Assembly: GCF_900090045.1 (NCBI RefSeq)
Contig: NC_041781.1
Coordinates: 1,188,501-1,252,500, forward strand
Origin: Plasmodium malariae
Taxonomy: Eukaryota; Apicomplexa; Aconoidasida; Haemosporida; Plasmodiidae
Reading direction: 5' to 3'
DNA: 64,000 nucleotides
Below are positions 39,401 through 52,534 of this stretch, one piece after another. Both the position numbers and the translations under genes were made by a program. The notes below the pieces were generated by a model. It saw nothing but the letters and a program-made list of their open reading frames with translations, was not told the DNA's origin and did no database searches. Position 1 is the first letter of the stretch. Every line of letters begins with the position of its first letter.

Positions 39401-42400
39401 TATATAAATTATTTTCACAATAAGCTACGGCATAACAATTTTTTTTAAATATAAAATTTTGTTCCTTAACTTTTTCCTCATGTATTTTTAATGAGCTTAT
39501 AAAATAAACACAATTATTTCCTAATAGAAATTCGTCGTATTCTTTTATTATTTTTGTCTGAGTTTTATACAAAATAAAATGATTCAAGTATAAATCATTT
39601 GGAGGGGTATACTGTTCGCTAAATATATCATACACCTTTACTACTCCGTTGTTGTTTCCTACCAAGAGAAAATTATTTAACTTAAAAAAGCCCGTTACAA
39701 TAGTATTGTTATTTAAAGTGTCTATTTCGTATGTGTACACATTCGCTATTAATTTTTCTTTGTTATGCTTTAAGGAAAAAGAATTATCGCTCTTTTTGAA
39801 AAGTTTAAACCATTTAACAGTGCGATTCTCGTGGTTAGGGCGTGAGTCGCAGGTGCTAACACTCACCCCGGCTAAGCAACTGACGTTAACGCTGCCATCC
39901 CTTCTTTCACTTCTACCTAGGTTATCATTCTCGTAGCCATAATTCGTAACTTGACGCACACGATCCCCCCTCCGCTTGACGGACGACGGACACACATAAT
40001 GAAAGCCATCCAAGTGAACGTAATATACAAGAAGCTTAGAGTATCTCTTCATGCCAATGCAAAGCAATATATAGTTGTTCTCTTTAAAGTCTGTATTTAA
40101 CGACTTTTTCTTAAAAATGTTCGTACAAAAGTATAAAGAGTAAATGGTTTGATATACATAAAATGAATCTACTATTACAAATGCGTTTTTAACTATATCT
40201 ATATAAAACAATTCAACCAGATGATTTGTGTATGATATGCAGAGAATATTTTTTTCAAAATGGTAATACATAACAGTATTGGTAAGTTTCAGCTCGAAGT
40301 AATCAACAAGTTGTATTGGGTTTGAAGCAGTTCCTTTCACATCATACTTGTTTACAAATATATGAATTTTACTCAAAAATAATACATATAATATGTTTTC
40401 ATTTTTACTAATACTTTTTACTAACAAAACGTTCGAGTTAATAAAATTTAATGCGTTCACTCCTTTGTCATCTGCTATATAAAACATCATTTTATTATTT
40501 CGTGTACCTTTATATACATTTTCCCACTTCTTTTTCTTATCATCTACGTTAAACGTCTGCTTCGACATTTTTTCCTCTGCATTTTTGAATGGGGTATTTA
40601 TTTTTTTCGTTATACCTTTGTCATCCGTGTTTTCTCCCCTTCCGACATGTTCACTTCTTATTCCAGTGCAGTTTTGTTTGTTATATTTTTTATTATCCTC
40701 CCTCTGCCTAGTGAATACCTCTTTCGCCTTTCCCTTCTTCAACGAATTTAGAATAGAAGACGAATTTTCAAAACTGGTAAATATATCATCACATAAGATA
40801 AAAATATAGATAGTCTTAATATAGTTGGATATGCAGAGGATGTTGAACTGCTTACTATATGTAATAAAAAAGAATTTACTGTAAGTTAAGTTAAAATGGA
40901 TGTTTCTTCTTTTACCTAACACTAAGTTATAGCCTGCTGTAATCTTGTGCATGCAATTGTTTTTATCAAGAATAATTAGTTTGTCTGATAGTCTATTCTT
41001 TACTTTTTTTATGTCGAATATATTCTCGTCGTCTTCCCTCACCTGATCTAAGGCGTTCTTACCATTGTAACAGTTTTGAAATTTCTGCAGTTCATAAAAG
41101 GTGTTACTTTCATAGCCGTTAGGAAAAATGTGCAATGTAGTATCTAATGGAGTACCTAAAAAATTATATACAGAATTACTTGGCGAATTACTTAACGAGT
41201 TACGTAACGGGCTACTTAACGGCGCATTATTTATTATCTTAGTTTTATATTTATAATCCTTAACTGTCTTCAGCTTCCTATAAACGAAGTGCAATTTTCT
41301 AGAACTTGTAACGTAGTAGGCACTCTTCTTATTTTGCATAATAACGTCCGTTCTTATTAGGAAAAGTTTATCTTTGTACTTCTTGTTCAATACTAAAACG
41401 AAGTGCATATTCTTCTCGACTTCATACTGGCTACTATTATGTGCATCATTATTATGTGCATCATTATTATGTGCATCATTATTATGTGCATCATTATTAT
41501 GTGCATCATTATTATGTGCATCATTATTATGTGCATCATTATTATGTGCATCATTATTATGCGCATCATTATTATGCGCATCATCACTCCACATACAATT
41601 TCTGCTTCTTTCCCTTAGAAGAGTTTTCCCCATAAGCGATGACAACATATTTATATTTCCACCTTCTGCTATGTTATCATGACTTATGCATCTTATAATG
41701 GTAGAATGCTCGATCAATTTTCCAAAACATTTACCTTCACAACTATTCACATCCCATGCTTCAAACTCATTTCTGTATATCACCATTCTGTTGTTGAACA
41801 AATCATACAGTAGTATAATTAAGTACATTTTTCTTTTATTTATGTCAACAACCAAAAACCGTTTACTAAAAAATGTGCTTATCGACACACGCCCATTATT
41901 TTTCATACCATCCAATGGAATGACAATTATACTTAATAAAGTATCTATGTACTTCCCTTGTATTATGAAGAAATTGTCATTTGCTTCTTCCTTTTTAATA
42001 CTGTCTTTTTCTGACCATATATTTTCATTATTTAAATAGTTAAAAGGGGTCTCCTCCTTTTTTTCTCTGCTGTGAGGGTAGCTGACTCTGTTCGTGCGCT
42101 TATGATTGTCACTATCACTGGGGTTGTCTTTATACATGTCACTGTGGGTGTCACTGTGGGTGTCACTGTGGGTGTCACTGTGGGTGTCATCATGGTTATC
42201 ATTGTGGGTGTCACTGTGGATGTCATTATGGGTGTCTTTATACATGTCAGTGTAAATGACATTGTCAGTGTGAGCAGGCACTACCGATGTGACATTTTTG
42301 TGTTCTTTTTTTTTCTTAGCACTGTTCAGTTTTGTGGAGCCGTTCATGAATATACCATTTTTTTTTTTTTTTTTTTTATTATATATTTCGTTGAAAATCT

Positions 42401-45400
42401 TTTTACTAATTTGGATAGACAGAGGGGGATTTTCTACACTTGACAAATGATAGTGCATTTTTTCTTTATTCCTACACTGATGAGAATCCCATACACCCGA
42501 AATGTCACTACTAACACTAGTGGAATTATCTAAAGTAGTATAAGAACTAGTAGTACAAGTGGTACTATTTTTCAAATGATGAGAGATAAAGCCTTTACTG
42601 CCAAAATTAGGGCAATCCGACTTTATAGTATTACGTTTATACACTTTTTCAAATATTTTATATTCACAATGATACTTAAAAGCGTATGTATAAAAACTAT
42701 CAATGTATGAGATACCACGTAACAGTTTAAAATGTTCATACGAATTTATATAATTCTTATTAAAGCGAAAATAAATATTTCTCTCCTTTTGTTTAACGTA
42801 AAAATTATCCCATTTGTGCGTTGTAAAATTATTAAAATAATTTAAATTAACTGTATAACTAAAATAATCAGAAAATAAAATTGTTTTCTCAATTTCTTTG
42901 TAGGTACCATCATCCTTCTTTACAACTGTAACGAATTTTATATTTCTTACATAATGTGCATCGTCCAAGTGGTAAAGATGGTAATTCACTAAGGATAAGT
43001 TAATGCCGTATATTTTGGAAAAGCTAAATAGGTATATAACTCTTTTTGTAAACAGAAGAAATAAATTATTTAAAACAGTTTCCACTCGGTGCACTTCACA
43101 GGGAAGGGTTAATCTCGCTACGGGTTTTAAAAAACCCTTTAGAGTAAACTTTTCGCTCTTCAACTCCCCTTTCATCTGTCCTTTCATCTGCCCTTTCATC
43201 TGCCCTTTCAAATACTCTCTTTTTTTCCTTTTCTTTCTTCTCTTCTCTTTGCACCTTCTCCCCCTGTTGGTCATCTTACCCCTTTTAAAAAAAGTCACAT
43301 TTGCTCTATCGTTATTGTTGGATGTTATTAAAAATACTCCATTATTACCCCGATTGGTGCCTCTGTTTCCTTTTCCTACTCTTTGCCTTTCTTTTAGGCG
43401 CAAAATTACTTTTTCACGAATTTTCAAATAATCAAATTTCATCTTTCCTAATAATTTTAATGATATAAATTGCAAGTTTTTTATTTTCTTTATTATACCT
43501 TTCAACCGTATGTGATAATATGATGACGACATATTACATTTAGTCCCTTCTTTAGTTAATGTACAACTGCATGGCAATTCATTTGCTTCATTCTTATCAT
43601 GCTTTAAAAATGTGCATCTTCTTTCCCCTTCCAATTTGTTTATATATATCTGATCATTTGCTTGGCCCTCTGATGGACAGTCCCTTCCGACAAACAGCTT
43701 CTTATTCAGATGAAACAACTTATCGTATATCACATGCAATTGTTTATCGTTTGTTCTCCCCTGCTCATGGTGCTTTGTATTGCTGAGTTCGCTTTTATTT
43801 ACATTATTAAGTGGATCTCCACCGCACACCAAGGTGCGCGCCTCTTTATACATACTCGCACCAGTGTTCAGCAGTGTTTCTTTCAAGTTATCTCCCCGTG
43901 CGTGGTCTAGCGACTGGCCATCATGGAATAAATCGACACAGCATATACTGACAGGGGATAGACCACCATGGCATCTATCTCCAAGGAGGAAATTCAGAAT
44001 ATGGGCAGCAAATACGTTCAGGAGGTACAAATGAATTGACAATTCGTACAACACTTGAGGTTTTGTTTTTTCTTTTTTTAAAATAATGACGAATGGATTG
44101 TTTATGGAACTGGTGCTTGAGTAGAAAAATAGAGTAATGTAGAACAACAACAGTTTCATCCTAATCATAATTTGAAATAAGAGAGATAAATTTATGTTTA
44201 CTTCCTCTTCACCACATATGGTAAAATTTTTATCAAATATAAAATTTTTTTCAAAAACGTTTTTATAGATAAAATCATTTTTAAAAAACGATAACTTATT
44301 AAAGTAATAACTGCACACTACACATGTATCAAAGTAATGTGCTTCTTTTTCCTTTTTTTTGTACAAATTTTTATGCTGACTCTTGAACATATTCACGTAT
44401 AATTTGTGGTTGACTTGATGTCTTCCTTTGTTCATACTTTGTACATTCACGAAAAAAATTTTTCTGCATTTTTTTAAAATATGTAAGTCATTTTCCTTCA
44501 AAATAGTCGCTCGCAGTAGGTTGTCCTTCAAGTTATCTATTTCCTTCTCTTCCTTTTTAGAAAGGAATAAAATATTATGAATAAAATTATTGTAGTTACA
44601 TTTATTTTTTAAGAAGTACACAAAAAAACAAATTTTTAAATTTATGCAATTATCAAACTCGTTGTAATAATAATTGCAGTTTTGCTTATTTCCTGAGGAT
44701 GGAAAATTTTTTATATGTCTAGGGATTACATTTGTGCTTGCAGAACATTTACTACTGCTGGACCATTGACTTTGGCGATTGCTCCCCCTAAATGGTTGCT
44801 TACTAACTTGATTTTTTTTTTTAGAGCATGCATAGTACTCCTCCTCCTTAAAGGACAAATAGTTTATACTTGTTATATTTTGTGCAAACTTCAAATGGGA
44901 CAAAGGTTCTTTCCACCTTTTCGTTTCTACAATTTCTCTCTTCAGTTTGATAAAATATTTATTTTTATTTATTAAAAAATTATTTTTATTTAACCTGTCC
45001 TTATGATCAATAGGGTGATATAAATTTTTCTTCCATTTAACTTTGTATATATAATAAATGTAATCCTCCTTAAAAGAGGAACGCATATGTTTTGTTTGTT
45101 TTTTCCCCTTTGCATTTTTGTATATCATACTATATTTAAATTTCATGGGGTCATGTAAAATTTTTAAATTTGCTCCATTCGAAATACACTTTTTACCGAA
45201 CTCATAATTTAAACAGTAATCTTCTAAATTTTTATTGATCAAGTTGTTTTCAATTTTTCTAAAAAATAGAATGTTCTCAATGGATATTAAAAATAATTTG
45301 TCTACGTTACACACGTTAATGTATTTCGAGTACTGCTCTTCTATTTTGTTCTTTTTTTCATTTACACCTTTATCTACACCTTTATCTATATCTTTATCTA

Positions 45401-46364
45401 AATCTTTATCTGTATCTTTATCTAAATCTTTATCTATATTTTTATCCTCATCTTTATCCTCAGTTTCATCTACATTATTGTTTTCATTTTCGTCCTTTCC
45501 ATATTTATAATATTTCATATACACTCTTAACTTTGGGCAGAACAAATTTCCGATAAAATTATATTCAATAAAACTACCATCGAATACTAAAATTCGAAAA
45601 TTTAATTTCTCATCACCAATGATAAAGCGGTCTTGATATTTTCCCTCAAGTGTCTATTAAGAAGAAGAGGGTGTGGAGCGTGATATATCATGTAACGCAG
45701 AAATGCAAGGTATGATATGTAAATAGATTCCCAGACAGATAAGTACCCACACAAATACGCACACATACATACATACACATGCATATGCCCAAATCGTCGC
45801 ATAAAAAAAGTGAGACTGTTAGCAGGGTTGGACTAAAAGAAGGTACATTTTTTACTTGGAAAAAAAAAAAAAAAAAATGCATTCGTTCATAATTCATAAC
45901 TTACTTGCAAAAAGATTATTTTCAAAAATGTATTTTGTACATATAATGTTTCTTTATAATCGCAGCTCATCAATTCCAAATAGCAGTTCTGTAGATCAAA
46001 AAAAAAAAAAAAAGAAAAGTAAAAATGAGTACAATGAGTAGTAGAAGTAAAATGAGCAGAAATAGTAAAATGCGTAAAATTAGTAGAAGGAGTAAAAGGA
46101 TACAAGCGTAAGTATAATCAAGAAGCAGTATTAAATACGTATATCTTTATCAACACATGCAATAGTATTTACTGGAAAAAATGCATAAACAGTGGCTGCG
46201 GGTAGACATAGCCGCATAAGTATAAATGCACAGATACATGTCTAAAATAAAAAGCTACGTACCTTCGCTGCTAGAAGAAAATAGTTCTCATTATTTTTTA
46301 TAAATTTTCCTTTTACTAAGAAATTTACTTGGTTACTGCTATGGGCAGTTTGAATGCTTATCAT
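33495..46364 (-). CDS. Giant CPSF_A-superfamily protein, probable CPSF160/CFT1
   Basis: Three exons, 46364-46263, 45988-45905 and 45653-33495, join in phase 0 to about 4,114 residues. The long frame opens upstream of its first listed codon (a TTG) and continues to an acceptor at 45654. The reconstructed N-terminus (MISIQTAHSSNQVNFLVKG, then FLLAAKNCYLEL, then FRILVFDGSFIEYN) matches the first beta-propeller blades of the CPSF160/DDB1/SF3B3 superfamily. The opening 'QTAH' fits CPSF160 best. Near the C-terminus, EDINDLNVFQNKLVITTNNY and IHLYEYNES resemble the CPSF_A region. CPSF160 binds the AAUAAA signal complex in mRNA 3'-end formation. Family members are about 1,100-1,450 residues; here low-complexity insertions nearly triple the size, including several in-frame tandem repeats. 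Family membership is inferred from a few motifs. The true C-terminus may use a further exon (donor-like GTAATT near 33502). Confidence 0.65.
38185..38350. repeat. Glu-rich coding repeat in the giant protein
   Basis: Minus strand encodes runs of EKEAEKEAEKEEEK and EEELEEEIEE, at about residues 2,490-2,550, a long charged stretch that would be a single helix or disordered linker. Confidence 0.85.
39003..39130. repeat. 12-bp in-frame repeat coding SSGV in the giant protein
   Basis: About ten copies of a 12-bp unit encoding S-S-G-V (with two C-S-G-V copies) near residue 2,240. Length is a multiple of three, so variation would keep the frame. Confidence 0.9.
41435..41587. repeat. 15-bp in-frame repeat coding NNDAH in the giant protein
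   Basis: Ten near-identical copies of TCATTATTATGTGCA on the + strand, encoding N-D-A-H-N pentapeptides near residue 1,420. The last two copies share a C variant (ATGCGCA), marking one end of the array. Confidence 0.92.
42115..42260. repeat. 12-bp in-frame repeat coding DTHS in the giant protein
   Basis: Repeats of a 12-bp unit encoding D-T-H-S/N, with MYKD-type variants at both ends, near residue 1,200. Confidence 0.88.
45362..45460. repeat. Asp/Lys coding repeat near the giant protein's N-terminus
   Basis: An 18-bp/12-bp unit encodes DKDLDKDTDKDLDKDIDKGVDKG. It interrupts the first beta-propeller region shortly after the conserved blades. Confidence 0.85.
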
Positions 46365-47281
46365 TTTTTAAAAAAAAGTATAACAGGGTGCACACGTACA
46401 TGAAGAAGCACGTGCATGTATGTGTGTACGTGTAAAGGTACGTCTGCAAGTACGTGTGTGTGCACCTATGTTTGTACGTGTAAAGGTACGTCTGTAAGTA
46501 CGTGTGTGTGCACCTACGTGTGTACGTGTACATATATGTAAACACGTATGTACACTTATACAACAAACTTATAAATAAAAAAGAATTCACAAGTACAATA
46601 AAAGCTGTTGAATCATTCTCTTATTATTAATCATGTGAAGGCATATGAACAATAGTAGAACTAAAAAAAAAAAAAAAAAAAAAAAGCATATAAATTAATT
46701 ACATAGAAACATATATACATGGGCTGTTTCATATGCTATTATATAAGCTGTTAAAAAAGTTGTTATATTTGTTTGCATCATATGTTCAATTTTCATCACG
46801 TAAACATAAAAACGTAGCAAAATAGCAAAATGGCAAAATTGCAATATGGAAAAATAGCAATATGGAAAAATAGCAAAATGGCAAAATGGCAAAATGACAG
46901 AATAGCAGAATAACAAAATATAAAACATACACAATATTAATAAAAAGCGCAAAATGAAAAAAATAAACAACATGAACAAATGATAGAATTAAAAAAGTAT
47001 GAATGAACTTTAAAATCCATTCCTATTACGAGAGATAATGAAATATTTTCTAAACTAACAGGGAGTCATATATAGATGCCACATTCGATATTAGAACGAG
47101 GAATACCGCTCTTAGATGATATGTTTTTGCGTAAAATCATACTCATCATGGCGTTTGACGATGAATACTTAAAATGAAAAGCTGAAAAATGGCTTTTATG
47201 TTGGTGTGACTACATTTTATAATGTATAGCACCTCCGAATATGTGTAGCATTAAACATAGATATAAATGAAGCATATATAA

Positions 47282-47317
<36 letters not shown>

Positions 47318-47572
47318 ATGTATGTAAGTATGTATATATGCATATTTTTCATATCGTATGCTTATGCAGTGTGCACTTTGAGAATACTACTGGGCTTAAC
47401 TACGTGTATATTTTTTCCTTATGCTCTTCTGTATGTTAAGAGCTATACTTCTAAGAAGCACATGTATAATACAGATATAAGAAAAAAAAAAATATAAATA
47501 AACAAATAAACAGTCAAATAAACAATAAAATAAACAAATATATAAATAAACAATTAAATACAAAGAGGAGCC

Positions 47573-47604
<32 letters not shown>

Positions 47605-47918
47605 AATAAAATAACAAATTAGTTGAATAAATGGATTATTTATTATCATAAAGAGTAGCTTCAAGGGAAGAAAAAAAAAAAAAATAAAATAATGAAAAAA
47701 TAAACTTGCAAGTAGTTACATATAATAGGGCATACATTTCAAACGAAATATGAAAATCTATTTTAAAATGGTATAGCAGTTTTGTAGAAACAAGAAAATG
47801 ACATTAAAAAAAATAAATGCATGTTTACACATGAGGGAAAAACAGGTAAACGAAAAATAATTTTATGAAAAATAAATAAGAATTGTTTAAAGTAAAATAC
47901 TTAAATATTTGCGAGATT

Positions 47919-47963
<45 letters not shown>

Positions 47964-48129
47964 TAAATTTGTTCAAACATTAATAATTGTATTTTCCTTT
48001 TTCTAGTTTAATTTCTCTTTTGAAATATTCTACAATAATTTGCTACAGTCTATAAATTGTTCCCCCAAGATCATTGGTATGTACGCCTGGGCGCTGAAGC
48101 ATTGCTAGTACATGTTTTTATGTGTGTAA

Positions 48130-48185
<56 letters not shown>

Positions 48186-48563
48186 TATTTTTTTTTTTTT
48201 TATTTATTTGCGTATGTATTCATGTATGTACGTATGTATGTATTTTTTTTTTTTTTTTTTTTTTTGTTCATGTTTTTTCTCTTATCTTTTCAATTTTTAA
48301 GCATTAAAACTGTTCAGCTCTCGTTTGCGAAGGGTTAAAATAAATGCAACTTAAACAAATGCAATGCATATACAATAACGTTTATATATGCATATATGTG
48401 TACGTACGTTATGGGTATATATATTTGGGCATATGTGTTTACATGTGTACATACGTGTGCAAATCCTTGAGCTTCCACGAATTAACAAATATAAGTTATG
48501 TAACAGGTCAGTTCGTTTGTAACAGTTACCCCTAACGAATTGTAAAACTGTAGAGAAAAAAAT
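46365..48563. other. Intergenic region between the giant gene and FabG
   Basis: About 2.2 kb. It contains GTACGTGTGTGTGCACC repeats (about 46420-46530), AATAGCAAAATGGCAAAAT steps (about 46815-46915), (TA)n near 47285-47315 and 48130-48175, and a 33-bp-class poly(T) run near 47922-47955. No exon can be supported on either strand. Confidence 0.55.
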
Positions 48564-49679
48564 TTAAGTCGATAAACCTCCATCAATTACGAAAACTTTC
48601 CCATTAATATACCCTGCAATATCAGAAGCAAGGTACCCTACCATGTTAGCTACCTGCGGAAAAAGCACACGCGCACACATAGGTGTATTTATATGTATAT
48701 AATTTATGTAGATATAGGTATGTATACATGCATGTACGTGTATATGTGTGTAGCCAAGACAACGCAAAAAAAAACAAAATGTCTTAACACCCCTTAGCTG
48801 GTATACACTTCCCATATTAGTATGTACCTCTTCAGGGGTTCCCATTCGTCCGATAGGAATGTTTGAAATTATATCCTTCTAAAAATATAAGAAATAAATA
48901 TGTAAATAAAATAAGTAAAGAGATGAACAGGTGAACAAATAAAATGAGTATGTCAAAGAAGGCGCTTTTTACGCCACTTATGAGCAGCGAGGTGCATGTA
49001 GGAGGTTTTCACTCTCGAACATATTTTTCCTTTTTTGTAATATATTCCTTTTTTGTAATACATTCCTATTTTAATACATTCCTATTTTAATATATTCCTA
49101 TTTTAATACATTCCTATTTTAATATATTCCTATTTTAATATATTCCTATTTTAATATATTCCTATTTTTCCTTTTTTTCGGCCCACCTTTATTTGATCAC
49201 TTATTTTATCGGTCATGTCACTTGATATAAAACCAGGTGCTATTGCATTAACGGTAATGTTTCTTGAAGCTAATTCTTTTGCTAACGTTTTTGTAAATCC
49301 GATTACGCCAGCTTTGGAAGCTGCGTAATTTGCTTGTCCGATGTTTCCTGTGATACCTACTATACTGGATATATTAATTATCCTCCCATATTTATTACTA
49401 ATCATTTTTTTTACTATTGGTTGAGTTACATAGAAAAGAGAATTTAAATTAGTTCTTATAACATCATCCCAATCTTCTACTTTCATACGAAGGTAAAGAT
49501 TGTCTCTTGTTATACCAGCATTGTTAACTAGTATATCTATATGTTCGTTTTCTGTTAGTACTTTATTGATTAATTCGGTTATTTCGTCTTTATTCGACAC
49601 ATCAGCAGCATAACCTGTCGATCTGCAACCAAGCGATTTCAACTCCTCCACGATGCTGTCGCACGATTTCTTAAAAGGG

Positions 49680-49710
<31 letters not shown>

Positions 49711-50477
49711 AATTGAGAAAATGCAAAAAAAGAAAATCAATAACACTAAAAATAGTAGCAAAAAAAGAAAATACTTGCTCCAGTAGTGTTAATTTCAGTA
49801 CCAATTTTTACAACTTTTAATTTTGCACACAGTTACTGATTTTCATCTGGAAAAACTGTTTTTCATGTAGTCTTGTATTGTTCTTTTTTTTTCCTTTTTT
49901 TTCCTTTTCTTTCCTTTTTTTTTTCCATTTTTTTTTCCATTTTTTTTCCCATTTTTTTTTCATTTTTTTTTCATTTTTTTTTCCATTTTTTTTTCCATTT
50001 TTTTCCTGTTTTTTCCTTTTTTTTCCATTTTTTTTTCCATTTTTTTCCTGTTTTTTCCTTTTTTTTCATTTTTTTTTTTTTATAAAAGTACCTGCGTCCT
50101 ACTTATGCACAAAACTCGGGGAACCGATTTAGCAAGAGTTTTGGCAATGCTCCTCCCAATGCCTCTTCCGGCCCCTGTTACTAGGGCTACCTTATTCTCA
50201 CCACAGTAATAATAATTTTCCTTTGTATCAGTTAATAAACGTAATGTGTCGTTCCTTCTGACACGTTTATGTGGAACTAGCTAAAATGGAAAAAAGTAGA
50301 ATGTGAAATTGAATCCAGTGGTTTAGAGAAAGTAGAGGAAAAAAAAAAAAGAAAAAACAGACATACATATATATATGTATAGGGTACCTTATTACCACAT
50401 GATGTATAGGATACTTTATAGCACCTCAAAAGTTTAATAAAAAAAAAGTACATGGAACACCAATATGGCAAATTCAT
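48564..50477 (-). CDS. FabG: 3-oxoacyl-[acyl-carrier-protein] reductase, apicoplast
   Basis: Five exons, all phase 0, 300 residues: 50477-50388, 50280-50092, 49669-49187, 48878-48828 and 48653-48564. The enzyme performs the NADPH-dependent ketoreduction step of type II fatty-acid synthesis in the apicoplast. Exon 1 is a hydrophobic signal segment (MNLPYWCSMYFFFIKLLRC). It is followed by a basic stretch (VPHKRVRRNDTLR), together a bipartite apicoplast leader. The short-chain dehydrogenase core has TGAGRGIG at 65-72, LVNNAG near 140-145 and the catalytic triad Ser195 (SSIVG), Tyr208 and Lys212 (NYAASK). It ends with IGRMGTPEEVANMVGYLASD across the last two exons. Its introns hold T-rich repeats. 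Confidence 0.96.
49058..49168. repeat. 16-bp ATTCCTATTTTAATAT repeat in a FabG intron
   Basis: About seven copies of a 16-bp unit in the intron 48879-49186. They sit just upstream on the + strand of the exon boundary at 49187. Confidence 0.85.
49878..50080. repeat. Poly(T)/CCAT repeat in a FabG intron
   Basis: Runs of TTTTTTTTCCAT and TTTTTTCCTGTTTTTTCC fill much of the intron 49670-50091. Seen on the gene's own (minus) strand it is A-rich. Confidence 0.85.
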
Positions 50478-50536
50478 TATGGCTGTGAATATGTGTAAAC
50501 ATACAAACGTGAATAAACGAATGTATATATATGTAA

Positions 50537-50590
<54 letters not shown>

Positions 50591-52534
50591 TTATGTATGT
50601 ATGTATGTGTTTATGTATGTATGTATGTGTTTATGTACGTATGTATGTGATTATGTACGTATGTATGTGATTATGTACGTATGTATGTTTGTATGTATGT
50701 ATATTTATGCATAACATGGCAGTGTTAATATTCAGCCAGTATTCCCCTTTATGGTATATTATATTTTCCTTTTCTTTTTTATAAATATTTATATATTTTT
50801 AACACCCATTTTCTGAAGAACAGTTCTCGTAAACTAAGCTTGGAATGTTTCTTCTTTTGGGAGCACGTAAATATACAGATATGTTATTACACAAAACAAA
50901 TTTTTCGCTTTCTTTTTTTTTTTTTTTTTTCTAGTTAATAATAAACGATACGTGCATATTGTCGGCTCATGCATTGTATTTCAATTTATTTATTTTTTAT
51001 TTTGTTTTTTGTTATCCGTGTTCAGGCAAATGAAACACTGTAAATTTGCACTGTGTTTATTTGTTCTTAATAAAATAATATCGTTCGAAAATTAATTGAA
51101 TTAAAATATCCTCAAATTGTATGGAATAAATTTTAAAAACATCATTTAAAACATGGAAAAAGGTACACATTACTCACAACTGGGTGTTATTTCGTTTAGT
51201 TTGTATATTTTTTTTTTTTTTGTATGCCCAAAGGGAGAGCATACTGACATTGTCCTTAATTTTCTGAGGGTTATAGGGGCATAAAAATGAAATAACTCCG
51301 TCTTCTTACTACTACTATTACTATTACTACTACTATTGCTATTACTATTACTATTACTATTATTTTTAATATTAATATTAATGTTGTTGTTGTTGTTGTT
51401 GTTGTTGTTATTGTTGTTGCTGTTATTGTTACTGTTGTCATTGTTTTTGTTTTTGTTTTTGTTTTTATTTTTATTTTTATTTTTGTTTTTATTTTTATTT
51501 TTGTTTTTATTTTTATTTTTGTTGTGTTTTTTTTTTTTTTTCCTTTCGTCTTGATTTGGGAACAGTATTGTGTTAACTCTTTTTCTCTTTTTTAGGACAT
51601 TAATGTATGTTTAGCAAAAATAAAAAAAATATACATGAGCATATCATACATTTTGTACTGCATAATTTTCTCAAAACATTTAACTGATGGGGGTGATTGC
51701 AGCGAGAAAATTGAATGCAGTAATTGATGCCATGGTGATGATTGTGGGTATTACTGAAATTGCAGCATATGTGTATATGTTCGTTTTACTCTACAAGTAA
51801 TTTTGTTTTATCTTTTCCTTTTTTTTAAACAAACATTTCGTAATGAACTATTTTTTTTTAAAAGCTTTTTTCGTTTCGCACGTAAAAGGTGGTTAAGAAA
51901 AAATAAAAAAAATAATAATAAATTATACACCTACATATATAAATACGCACAAATATGCATATTTATGGGGGACGCAGCGAAAACGTTTGTAAGCTCTCGC
52001 AAAATGCTCCCTAGATCGGCAGGAAAAAAAAAAAAAATAAATAACATACTCCTGTGACTATGCAAGTACGTTCTTTCATAGATACATACATATATACACA
52101 CAGAGGCGTAAATAAATAGGTAAATATGTACATAAATACGTGAATAGTTACTTAAATACGCATATAAATACGCTTATTAATATGCATGCCAATATGCATG
52201 CCAATATGCATGCCAATATGCACGCCAATATGCATGTCAATACGCATATCAATACGAATGATAATACGCTTATAAATGCACACACCCAGGTGTACATTTC
52301 ATTTTTGGCTGCGGTGGCAATTACAAATGTTATGTTCAGACATACACAAATACGGACATGGATGACAATGCTCCGTATAACATAAACATAAAAATTAGAA
52401 CAATTAGAATAGTTAGATTAATTTGTCTCATTAGACAAATTACCTCAACTATCAGAATTAGCATAACTAGACCAATTAGCACAAAATAAATGGCGAAAGA
52501 AGTTGATATATTATTTTTCTTTTTTAAGTGAGAA
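50478..52534. other. Intergenic region between FabG and RPB3
   Basis: About 2 kb, consisting mainly of repeats: (AT)n and TATGTATGTGTTTATG units (about 50535-50710), a trinucleotide/hexanucleotide block (about 51310-51535), and a 13-bp AATATGCATGCC block (about 52175-52260). No exon can be supported on either strand. Confidence 0.6.
51308..51535. repeat. TAC/TAT/GTT trinucleotide and TTTTTG hexanucleotide tract
   Basis: Begins with TACTACTATTAC-type trinucleotides, passes through a GTT run and ends in (TTTTTG/TTTTTA)n. It reads as a poly-Leu/Phe frame but has no gene context. Confidence 0.85.

Noticed and set aside
51336..51554. Leu-rich + strand ORF
   Set aside because: Pure trinucleotide/hexanucleotide repeat translation.
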